Of a DNA stretch of 33,897 bases, positions 1 to 6,732 are shown in pieces. This DNA comes from Candidatus Kuenenia stuttgartensis (GTDB taxonomy: Bacteria > Planctomycetota > Planctomycetia > Pirellulales > UBA1268), in assembly GCA_945865325.1 (NCBI GenBank), contig CAMBFA010000023.1, positions 1 through 33,897 on the forward strand, given 5' to 3'. Every line of letters begins with the position of its first letter. Within the stretch, counting starts at the first letter, position 1. A program made the translations under genes and the position numbers. The notes beneath the pieces were generated by a model. That model was not told the origin of the DNA, ran no database searches, and was given only the letters and a program-made list of their open reading frames with translations.

Positions 1-1
1 A

Positions 2-316
2 ATCCATCGGCTGGCGCTCGCCACGGGAAAGGTGCGGCGGTTCATCGTGTTCGGGTCGTTCGTCACGGCCAAGCCGGCCCCACGCGACGTGGACGTGTTT
101 CTCGTGATGGAAGACGATTTTGCCGTGGCGACGGTCGCGGGTGAGGTGGCGGCCGTGTTCGACCATGCCCTTGCGCACGATCGGCTCGGGGCCAGCATTT
201 TCTGGATGCGGGCGATGGCCGCCCTCGGGGGCGAGCAGGCCGCAGTAGAATATTGGCAGGTGACCCGCGGCGGCGGTCAACGCGGGATCGTGGAAATCGT
301 GGAGCCTTTCGTATGA
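2..316 (+). CDS. Nucleotidyltransferase-like protein (MNT/DUF6932-like), 5' end outside window
   Basis: The reading frame is open to the first bases of the window, so the gene probably starts upstream; a GTG at 32 is only an internal candidate. The visible part has a nucleotidyltransferase signature: a Gly-Ser pair (FGSF) followed about ten residues later by Asp-Val-Asp (DVDVFLVM). This resembles the GS...DxD metal-binding motif of the polymerase-beta/MNT superfamily. No third catalytic Asp is obvious in the short remainder, and the family tends to be small. Its stop overlaps the start of the next gene (ATGA), so the two are very likely co-translated. Small nucleotidyltransferases paired with a short helical protein are often toxin-antitoxin-type modules; that role is inference. 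Superfamily call moderately sure, function unknown. Confidence 0.6.
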   Translation: MHRLALATGKVRRFIVFGSFVTAKPAPRDVDVFLVMEDDFAVATVAGEVAAVFDHALAHDRLGASIFWMRAMAALGGEQAAVEYWQVTRGGGQRGIVEIVEPFV

Positions 317-537
317 ACACCGACGACAGCCCGATCACGACCGACGCCGAGCTCGAAGCGACGCTTGAACGCATCCGCCACTTCCAGAACCAGCTTGTGA
401 AGCTCCGGCAGGTGGAGACCGATCCGGATTCCTACCGGCTCTCGGCCTCGGGTTTCCTCGTCGAGGTCGATCGGATGCAGGCGGCCGTGAGGGCGTACCT
501 GAGCCGGCCGACCGATCGGCTGGCCGCATCGGCGTGA
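313..537 (+). CDS. Small helical protein paired with the nucleotidyltransferase-like gene
   Basis: A 74-residue acidic protein starting at the ATG that overlaps the upstream stop by four bases (ATGA), so it is translationally coupled to the nucleotidyltransferase-like gene. The frame is open further upstream, but this ATG fits the coupling best. The sequence is dominated by predicted amphipathic helix (residues about 10-35 and 50-68, rich in Glu, Leu, Arg and Gln). It has no signal peptide, no membrane segment and no recognisable DNA-binding helix-turn-helix. I do not recognise the family. By position and size it could be the partner of a two-gene toxin-antitoxin-like module, but nothing in the sequence says which member would be toxic. 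Confidence 0.6.
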   Translation: MNTDDSPITTDAELEATLERIRHFQNQLVKLRQVETDPDSYRLSASGFLVEVDRMQAAVRAYLSRPTDRLAASA

Positions 538-830
538 ATGCCCAGCGGCGGCGTCAGCCATCGCTCGACGCCTCGACAACGAGCCCATCTGGTTCATGAC
601 CGAGCCAGGCTGGATCAAAAAGATCCTTACGCAACGTGGCGAGCCGCTGCAACTGCCGCTGGTCTCGGCCCACCGACGGACAGGGGCGAGGTCGTTGAGG
701 CCGATGTCGAACCGTCCCAAGCCAATCGATTCTTCAGGCCGTCACTGGCGTTGCGGGTGATGAGTCGGAGTTGTCACGCTGCCGGTCGCCCGGAGCGTGG
801 TTGCGATTCAATCTGAATCAACGCGCATTC
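538..830. other. Non-coding or decayed stretch with a gene-like fragment
   Basis: No convincing gene. A plus-strand frame at about 566-760 reads like real protein near its start (LDNEPIWFMTEPGW, then IKKILTQRGEPLQLPL). It has no start codon or ribosome-binding site and dissolves into low-complexity sequence before a TGA at 758-760. An alternative 92-codon frame beginning directly after the upstream stop looks like a shadow, rich in Arg and Ala. The stretch separates plus-strand genes from a convergent minus-strand gene. No clear terminator hairpin was seen. Confidence 0.35.
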
Positions 831-3200
831 TTACTGGAGTTGAAACTCCGCCTTCAGCAAGACGAGACGATGCTCGTTGCGAGGAAATGATGGGTGTCCC
901 GAATCTTCCCCGATCGCAACGCCGATCTCATTCAAATCCGGGGGGATAAGGCGAGCTGGAAGAACTGCAGACATGGTCTGCGTGGCATGGGTGGTCAGGT
1001 TTGTGAGCGTGGCGACGAGGTTCTGATCGAGGGACGTGTAATCTAATTCGAATCGATACACCACTCCCAGCGTGACGCCGCCTGCGAAATTGGATGGGAG
1101 CTTTTGTGTCGACGCACCGGTGGCTTCCAAAGCCAAGATCGCTTCATCTTCGCCATCAATGCGGAGCGAGATCGATCGATCGCGAATCGACTGCTCGTCA
1201 TGAAACAACCCCAGCACGAGTACAGGGCAATCGCTCGAACCAGAAGCGTCGAGGCGAAAATCGAAGCACGCGTGAAAATTCGTTTTTTGAATGTCTGTTG
1301 GGAGGCGCCGCACGAATCGCTGGCGTTGGCCGCTCAGGTTCGGCGAATTCCTAGCCATGACCGAAATGCCCTTCTGCTCTCGATCCCACCGATAAGGGAT
1401 CGCATCCACACTCATGACGGTCGCCTCATGTTCGGGCTCCGATTTTCGACCGATGGCAAGCATGTCAAAGTCAAAGTACCAGCTTCGGTGCATGGGGTCG
1501 GTCGTGAATTCCTCCCGGAAACTGTTTGGAAGCTCTGCTTTTTCGTTTCGGGTTTGATTGTTGAGCGATGCCAAAAAGGGGTTCAATTCATGCAAATGAG
1601 GTTGCCCATACTTTGTGTGCTCAGACCAGACCCATACGTACTCGTCCGAATAGGCTAAGGCAAGCGAAAGATTCGACCAGAGAGACGCCTTACTCCCAAG
1701 AGGCCAGCCGTCGGGGACATTCCACGGATGGTCCTCAATCCAAGCCGCCATTCCGACTTGCACGAATCTATTATACTTTTCAGGGCTGCTGCTCAGTCCA
1801 GCCCAACTACGAATCTCAGATCGGGCTGAATCGTATCGATTGCGATCTCCTGGAAAACCGTTTTCTGTGGCATAGGTGTGAGTCGTACCCTTGGCCTGAC
1901 CAAAGTAGAACGTGTTTTCATGTCCATGGATGATCTGCCCCGGCGGTTCGATTCCTTCGAGCACGCCATCGAGAAACGGTATGACTCCCGTAAGAGGGCC
2001 GTAGCCGTGAGCGTCTGGTGACCAGGCAAAGGTGGTCATGATCTTGACCTCCGGAAACTCGGATTGGATGGCCTTGATCCATGCAGCACCACGACGACGA
2101 AGGACTTCGGCGGAATCCTTTCCCAGTGGAAAAGGAAGCTCCTGAGGCTTTTCCGCCTCAAACTCGGGCGTACCGGAAGCGGTGCGCCAACGATAGGAGC
2201 CGTATTGTTCCGTGTCGAACCAAAACCCCTTGAGAGTGCCCTCGCGACAAATCCGGGCTGCGAGCTTGGCGTTTTGCTCGATGATGAGCCAGTCCTCATC
2301 CTTGGAGAGATCCGGAGTGAGCATGCCGCGCGCGCCATCTACCATTCCAAAAATAAGGAAGTTGTCCGTAAGGGTACCCCGTCGCATCGATTTGAGGTCC
2401 GTGACCGTTTGTGCAACGGCCTCGTCCGGAATACGAATCTTATTCCAAAGCAGTTCGTGGAGAAAAACGGGGAGCATCGGCTTTCCCATTTTCGTGAGTC
2501 CGAGTGTTTTGACCCATTCTGCCGACAAAAGAGCTGGCACCACGATACCGTCAAAAGGATAAGCATCTGCAAACTCAGGGTGCCGAACAAGAAACCGTGG
2601 TGTGATCGCGGTCTCTTCACCATAGACAGTGTAAAGTCCGCCACCGATGACTTTCTTGTCTCGCAATTCCCGCGGACTCGCCCACGGCTCGTGCGGGAGT
2701 TCCGCAAACGCCTCGATGCGTAGCCTCGATAGCGTGACCAATCCATCCGTGCTGCTGGGGTCCAACCGGATACGGCCACCTCGGCTTGGCGATGGGAACG
2801 AGATGCGATAATCGTGCCACTCACCATCGTTATGGACAACAAAGGTACAGCTGTTGGCTTCAGAAAACTCTTCGCCGAAGTACAGCTGACCGTTTGTGTT
2901 GCCCGTCGATCGCATGCGTAGCGTCACAACGAGAAAACCACCGACAGGACAGTTGAAGGTCGGACTCGTTAAGAAAGGATCAGGCGATGTGACTTGGAAG
3001 GATAAGCCGTCGACTGCATCGTGTTCATGATCAATACCCGCGTTGGATCTCCATCCCTGTGTGCCTTGCGAAAAGTCCCAAAATGCGACCTGCTCGGCAG
3101 CCAGCATTCGGCCTAGACAGTTACAGAAGAGGGCAGCGCAAAGTGCATTTCTGAGAAAGACGAAGGTGGAGTTATTCCCAGATTGGAGAATTCTTTTCAT
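831..3200 (-). CDS. Secreted multidomain glycoside-hydrolase-like protein, unknown family
   Basis: 789 residues from the ATG at 3198-3200; a longer TTG start at 3269 is possible, but the ATG gives a good signal peptide (MKRILQ... hydrophobic NALCAALFCNCLG, ending near LAAEQ). Residues about 36-160 look like a jelly-roll carbohydrate-binding domain (WDFSQGTQGW...DGEWHDYRISF). Residues about 185-560 look like a TIM barrel with strand-end acidic residues (GFWFDTEQYG, FLDGVLEGIEPPG) and aromatic-rich loops (AAWIEDHPWN, YVWVWSEHTKYG). Residues about 600-789 resemble a LamG/concanavalin-type beta sandwich. This is the layout of extracellular polysaccharide-active enzymes, but I cannot name a GH family and the catalytic pair is unassigned. 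Base composition is visibly lower in G+C than every neighbour, which suggests a separate origin. Monocistronic. Confidence 0.65.
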   Translation of the reverse strand: MKRILQSGNNSTFVFLRNALCAALFCNCLGRMLAAEQVAFWDFSQGTQGWRSNAGIDHEHDAVDGLSFQVTSPDPFLTSPTFNCPVGGFLVVTLRMRSTGNTNGQLYFGEEFSEANSCTFVVHNDGEWHDYRISFPSPSRGGRIRLDPSSTDGLVTLSRLRIEAFAELPHEPWASPRELRDKKVIGGGLYTVYGEETAITPRFLVRHPEFADAYPFDGIVVPALLSAEWVKTLGLTKMGKPMLPVFLHELLWNKIRIPDEAVAQTVTDLKSMRRGTLTDNFLIFGMVDGARGMLTPDLSKDEDWLIIEQNAKLAARICREGTLKGFWFDTEQYGSYRWRTASGTPEFEAEKPQELPFPLGKDSAEVLRRRGAAWIKAIQSEFPEVKIMTTFAWSPDAHGYGPLTGVIPFLDGVLEGIEPPGQIIHGHENTFYFGQAKGTTHTYATENGFPGDRNRYDSARSEIRSWAGLSSSPEKYNRFVQVGMAAWIEDHPWNVPDGWPLGSKASLWSNLSLALAYSDEYVWVWSEHTKYGQPHLHELNPFLASLNNQTRNEKAELPNSFREEFTTDPMHRSWYFDFDMLAIGRKSEPEHEATVMSVDAIPYRWDREQKGISVMARNSPNLSGQRQRFVRRLPTDIQKTNFHACFDFRLDASGSSDCPVLVLGLFHDEQSIRDRSISLRIDGEDEAILALEATGASTQKLPSNFAGGVTLGVVYRFELDYTSLDQNLVATLTNLTTHATQTMSAVLPARLIPPDLNEIGVAIGEDSGHPSFPRNEHRLVLLKAEFQLQ

Positions 3201-3353
3201 GCCACAAATGCTCTTGTCGAGGTTGAAGAAAAGATAGAGTGGTAAGAATGTCTTCAAGTGCCAGGACAATCACAAAGGATCGGAGCCGTCAACCGTCCAT
3301 GCGGATACCTTGTGCAACCCCTACGATGTGTAAGCCACACGAGCCGCACCCGA

Positions 3354-4634
3354 TCAACCTCGAGAGTGAGGCAGCACCAGCCCCAGGGGCGTGCGTCTGA
3401 TGCGGTCTTCGCCACGGCGGAACTCCTCCCAGGCCTCGGCGTAACTGAGATCCTCGCGCTTGGCGAGCCTCAAGCAGGAGTAGCCCAGGAACGAGGCGAT
3501 GAAGATTCGGAAGGGTGTCATGGATTGGGAGAGGTCGACCGTCATCGCAATCCGCCGCAGGGCATCGGTTTCTCGGCCCCACCTGGCCGCGTAGGCCGCC
3601 AACCCAGCATCGAGCGAATCGCGATGGTCGTGCAGGCACTGGGCGATCACCGTCGCGCCTTCCATGGCGGCGTTCACCCCCTGGCCCACGGGAGGCACCG
3701 GATGACCGGCATCGCCCAGGAGCGCCACCCGCCCGGCCACGAGAGACGAGCAACGCTTGGACTTGCCGGTCGCGAGACACGGCCGCTGGCTGAACTGCTC
3801 CACCTGTGTATCGGAGGCGAAATGCCGCAGCAGGGGATGCCCCCTGTCGAGAAAACGAGCGGCATCGGCGGCAGAGTCGAAGGCGATCGTGCCGCTGAAT
3901 CCGATCTGGCAGAACCAGCGCGGATCTGCCGGCCCCCCGGGGCCGTTGATCGCCCCAGCCACCGCCGTCACGGGATGAACCGCAAGGACATAAAGGTACT
4001 GCGGATCGAGCTCATCGAGGTGCTGGTCTAGGTGCAGCATCAGGGAGTGGTTGCCCAGGTCGACTCCCTCGACTGCAAACCCAGTGGTGTGATCGGCGAT
4101 GGACCGTCGCACGCCGCTGCCGCCGCCGTCGCAGCCCACAACCAGATCGAACCGTCGTAGCTCGCCGGCCCCGTCGCCCCGCGACGCGATCCGGAGGAGT
4201 GGTTGCCCGGCATCGACGATCGACGCCTCTGCCCCGAAGTGGAGGACCACGGTATCTGCTTGCCGCTCCAGCAGGTGGGCCTGCAGACAGCGGCAGATGT
4301 CACCACGGCTCCCCGTCCAGCCGCTGCCGTGGTACGGCTCCTCCGTGAAGCCAGCCCCGAGGCGACGAAGCCAGGGGTGGGGGGCGATCTTGAGCCCCTT
4401 GAAGTGGATCAGCTCGGCATCGAAGCGGTCGGTGATGCCGATGAAGCGTGCTGCACGCAGACCGTGGCCCGTAATGTCGATCGTATAGCTGCGATCGGGG
4501 TTGTAGGTTTCGGCGCTGAAGTGGTCTTCGGCACGCTCGAAGACCGCGATCTCGAACCCACCCTGCTGGGCCAACGCCGCAGCGAGTGTCAGGCCCGCAG
4601 GCCCACCACCGACGATCGCCACGCTGATGGTCAC
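3354..4634 (-). CDS. FAD-dependent monooxygenase, kynurenine 3-monooxygenase-like
   Basis: 426 residues from a GTG at 4632-4634 with a CGAGGA ribosome-binding site seven bases upstream. Longer starts lack this, and the frame before the GTG is not conserved-looking. Group A flavoprotein hydroxylase: the N-terminal Rossmann motif GGGPAGL (residues 9-15) binds the ADP of FAD, RGDICRCLQAHLLE matches the mid-protein segment of the family, and GDAGHPVPPVGQGVNAAMEG (about 305-325) is the second FAD-binding motif. The early segment RSYTIDITGHGLRAARFIG resembles the kynurenine 3-monooxygenase subgroup. Such enzymes hydroxylate an aromatic ring with NADPH and O2. No tryptophan or NAD biosynthesis gene is near, so the substrate is open. 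No C-terminal membrane anchor is evident, unlike the mitochondrial enzyme. A dehydrogenase-like fragment lies just upstream. Confidence 0.8.
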   Translation of the reverse strand: MTISVAIVGGGPAGLTLAAALAQQGGFEIAVFERAEDHFSAETYNPDRSYTIDITGHGLRAARFIGITDRFDAELIHFKGLKIAPHPWLRRLGAGFTEEPYHGSGWTGSRGDICRCLQAHLLERQADTVVLHFGAEASIVDAGQPLLRIASRGDGAGELRRFDLVVGCDGGGSGVRRSIADHTTGFAVEGVDLGNHSLMLHLDQHLDELDPQYLYVLAVHPVTAVAGAINGPGGPADPRWFCQIGFSGTIAFDSAADAARFLDRGHPLLRHFASDTQVEQFSQRPCLATGKSKRCSSLVAGRVALLGDAGHPVPPVGQGVNAAMEGATVIAQCLHDHRDSLDAGLAAYAARWGRETDALRRIAMTVDLSQSMTPFRIFIASFLGYSCLRLAKREDLSYAEAWEEFRRGEDRIRRTPLGLVLPHSRG

Positions 4635-4710
4635 GTTGTGTCCTCGAGGATTCCGCCAAGACCCGATCCTAGGCTCGAAATGCATCCGCCGCCAACGCGA
4701 GCCATCGGTC

Positions 4711-4836
4711 TCAAGGGGCCGTGCCACCCCAACACAACTCCTTGCCCAGATGCTTACCCGAGTCGAGCAACAGCAGCTTACCTGTCATCGATGCGGTACC
4801 ATCGATCAACCAGAAGCCCTTCTTATTCGCATCGAT
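4711..4836 (-). pseudogene. Possible C-terminal remnant of a short-chain dehydrogenase/reductase
   Basis: In the gap between the ceramidase-like gene and the FAD monooxygenase, a minus-strand frame ending in TGA at 4711-4713 reads FWLIDGTASMTGKLLLLDSG followed by KHLGKELCWGG. The TGKLLLLDSGKHL core matches the usual C-terminus of short-chain dehydrogenases/pteridine reductases (TGxxxxVDGGxxL). Upstream, the frame runs into the ceramidase-like gene, where it is only a shadow, so only about 35-40 codons of the presumed gene remain. The tail ends 76 bases before the monooxygenase start, as if a dehydrogenase-monooxygenase operon had been truncated by a deletion or rearrangement. The call rests on a short similarity. 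Confidence 0.4.
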
Positions 4837-4844
4837 CGGCCGCC

Positions 4845-6374
4845 TCACTCCGCGTTGAGCGTCGAAAACATCCGCTTGGCGCCATCCCGGAAGACCTGCT
4901 CCCACTCCGGGGCCACGAGGCAGTCGCAGTCTTCTTGGGCGTAGCCGGTGTTGGCCCGCTGGCGGGCCGTGGGGAGGTAGTGGAGGTAGCCATTGGTGTA
5001 GCCGGCGACGAAGGCCGTTGGGTGGCCAGCGGCCTGCTTGACGTCGAGGCCGACTCCCGAGACGAGCTCCCCCGGGAAGGTCACAAGCCGGAAGTCGCCG
5101 ACCCGCAAGCCACCGATCTCGGCGTCGAGTGGCGCGCCGGCGGCGGCATCGCGGCGGGCGAGATGGGACTTCAGAAGCGTGAGATTGACGTTGAGGCGCG
5201 TGATCCGCTCCATCGCGTCGATGTTGTTTCGATAGGCCGCGACCTCGGCAGCGAGAAGCCGATCATGCTCGACCGTCTCGTCAGGGCCGTCAGCAGCGAG
5301 GGCACGCTCGTGGAGCGTTCGCTGCCGCGACCGCCCCGGGTCGCCGGGGAAGACCGCCTGCGCGACCAGCACCGGGAGAAACTGCTCGAAGGAGATGTTG
5401 GTGGGTGCGAGCCCCTCGACGAGCGCCGTGCGCTCCGCTTCGAGGAGTTCGATCCGCACTTCGTAATCGGTGCCGCGCGGCAGTTGCACGAGCTCGCTCG
5501 CAATCAGCAGCGGCGCGTCGGCCGACGTGTCGATCGTTCGCAGCCCCGTAAGCACCGTGCCGCCGAGCATGCTCCCGAGCGGCTCGGCGTCGGCTGGCCG
5601 GTCGACTTCCTTGTAGCGGACGGGGTTGATGTCGCCGCCACAGCCCTGGACAAAAAACGCCACCGTGCCTCCTCCGAGCGCTTCCTCGATGAGCCTAGAG
5701 GCGACGGCGGGGAAATCGGCCGACGTGCCGCGGCGCGGCGGATTCATGATCGGATGGCAGGCAAAGAGATAGACGACGGCCAGCGGCGAGCCATCGAGGC
5801 TATCGAGCTTGAGAAGCCCCACCTGCGGATCGATCGGGGTGGTGGCGACGATCGCGTCGTCGGCCGGCATCGCATAGGCCCGGCGCATGTCGGCCTGCGA
5901 GAGGTCGACGAGATCGACGCGCCGGTTCTCGCTGATCCGCGCTTCGCTCGCCGTGCCCGTCCCCGCCTTCACTGGCACCATGCGCTGCTTCGCGGCCGCG
6001 ACCGCCGCCACGACCCGATCAGCGACATCAGCGCAGACGGCCGCATGACAATGGCTGGCGTTGACGATCACCCCTTCCGGTGGAATGGCGTGCTCGCGGG
6101 CGAGGCGCGCCCGGAGGTTGGCAAGGAACCGGTCACCAATCGGGCCGATCCCGCCGATGGCGACAGCGTCGATCGTGACGAGCACCCCGCGGCGCCCCTC
6201 CTGCTCGAGGAGGAGGACCTTTGCCATCGAAGGATCGTGCACCTTCTCAACACCGGGATCGGTGACATCGACCACCGCCGTGCCGGCCCGCAGTTCGCCG
6301 GCGGCAAGCGGCCCGCAGGGGGTCGCCAGGGCGACACTGCCGAGGAACGCAAGCGAAACACAGCGTGCGCTCAT
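4845..6374 (-). CDS. Neutral/alkaline ceramidase-like exported hydrolase
   Basis: 509 residues. The ATG at 6372-6374 overlaps the stop of the FmdB-like gene (ATGA), which fixes the start. The signal peptide (CVSLAFLGSVALATPCGPLAAG) points to export. The mature protein opens with RAGTAVVDVTDP, the typical first strand of the neutral/alkaline non-lysosomal ceramidase family. It carries the HCH zinc-site motif (His108-Cys109-His110), a second His segment (LFACHPIMNP) and GCGGDINPV, which matches the family's conserved Gly-Asp segment near the catalytic Ser. Near the C-terminus AGYTNGYLHYLPT corresponds to the conserved Tyr-bearing stretch. Animal ceramidases are longer and have a C-terminal domain that is missing here; planctomycetes carry many such short members. 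Substrate unproven: amide hydrolysis of a lipid or another amide is plausible. Confidence 0.8.
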   Translation of the reverse strand: MSARCVSLAFLGSVALATPCGPLAAGELRAGTAVVDVTDPGVEKVHDPSMAKVLLLEQEGRRGVLVTIDAVAIGGIGPIGDRFLANLRARLAREHAIPPEGVIVNASHCHAAVCADVADRVVAAVAAAKQRMVPVKAGTGTASEARISENRRVDLVDLSQADMRRAYAMPADDAIVATTPIDPQVGLLKLDSLDGSPLAVVYLFACHPIMNPPRRGTSADFPAVASRLIEEALGGGTVAFFVQGCGGDINPVRYKEVDRPADAEPLGSMLGGTVLTGLRTIDTSADAPLLIASELVQLPRGTDYEVRIELLEAERTALVEGLAPTNISFEQFLPVLVAQAVFPGDPGRSRQRTLHERALAADGPDETVEHDRLLAAEVAAYRNNIDAMERITRLNVNLTLLKSHLARRDAAAGAPLDAEIGGLRVGDFRLVTFPGELVSGVGLDVKQAAGHPTAFVAGYTNGYLHYLPTARQRANTGYAQEDCDCLVAPEWEQVFRDGAKRMFSTLNAE

Positions 6375-6598
6375 CCCCCCATCCCCCCGCACCCTCCCAT
6401 GCCGCACTGCGGCTTGCCGCAGCCGCCGGGATCGGAGGAGGTGTATCCTTTGCCTCCGGCGACATGCCCGGCGACGACGCTCAACAGCTTATCGAGCTTC
6501 TGGCTGTGGCAGTGGGGGCACTTGGGCGTGTCGTCGCCGCGGATGAGCAGTTCAAAGCTCTTGTCGCACTTTCGACAGACATATTCATAGAGGGGCAT
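6371..6598 (-). CDS. FmdB-family zinc ribbon protein
   Basis: 75 residues from the ATG at 6596-6598, giving the classic N-terminus MPLYEYVCRKC. Upstream codons in frame do not resemble the family. Two CxxC pairs (CRKC near residue 8-11 and CPHC further on) form a zinc ribbon, separated by a segment (FELLIRGDD) typical of FmdB/CxxC_CxxC_SSSS proteins. The C-terminus is unusually rich in Gly and Cys (GGCGKPQCGMGGCGGMGG). The stop overlaps the start of the ceramidase-like gene by four bases, so the pair is co-transcribed and probably translationally coupled. FmdB proteins are called regulatory from old work on methylotroph amidase operons, but no biochemical role is established. Confidence 0.85.
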   Translation of the reverse strand: MPLYEYVCRKCDKSFELLIRGDDTPKCPHCHSQKLDKLLSVVAGHVAGGKGYTSSDPGGCGKPQCGMGGCGGMGG

Positions 6599-6732
6599 GA
6601 CGCGCTTCGCTCCGGGGTTTTGAGAGTCTGAATCGTACACCGAACCGAGCGCCAGCCGATCGCCCTTCGCATCCCCCGCATCCGGCGGGTAAAAATGAGT
6701 CTTGGCCCATGATCCCGCTGAGGAGCTCCCCC
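6599..6732. promoter_or_regulatory. Divergent intergenic region between FmdB-like and DUF1501 genes
   Basis: This 134-base gap separates two divergently transcribed units, so it must hold promoters for both the FmdB/ceramidase pair and the DUF1501 gene. No textbook -35/-10 pair stands out on either strand. On the plus strand a strong ribosome-binding site (TGAGGAG, 6719-6725) lies seven bases before the GTG at 6733. Confidence 0.4.

Noticed and set aside
2771-2800. PSPSRG in the secreted low-G+C protein resembling the SPSRGD repeat of the CE15-like protein
   Set aside because: The underlying DNA lacks the TCGCCG-N5-CGGCGA palindrome, so the likeness is chance.
4203-6590. A 795-codon open frame on the plus strand opposite the FAD monooxygenase and ceramidase-like genes
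   Set aside because: It is the antisense shadow of high-G+C genes with clear families on the minus strand; its composition is Arg/Gly/Asp-rich with no domain.
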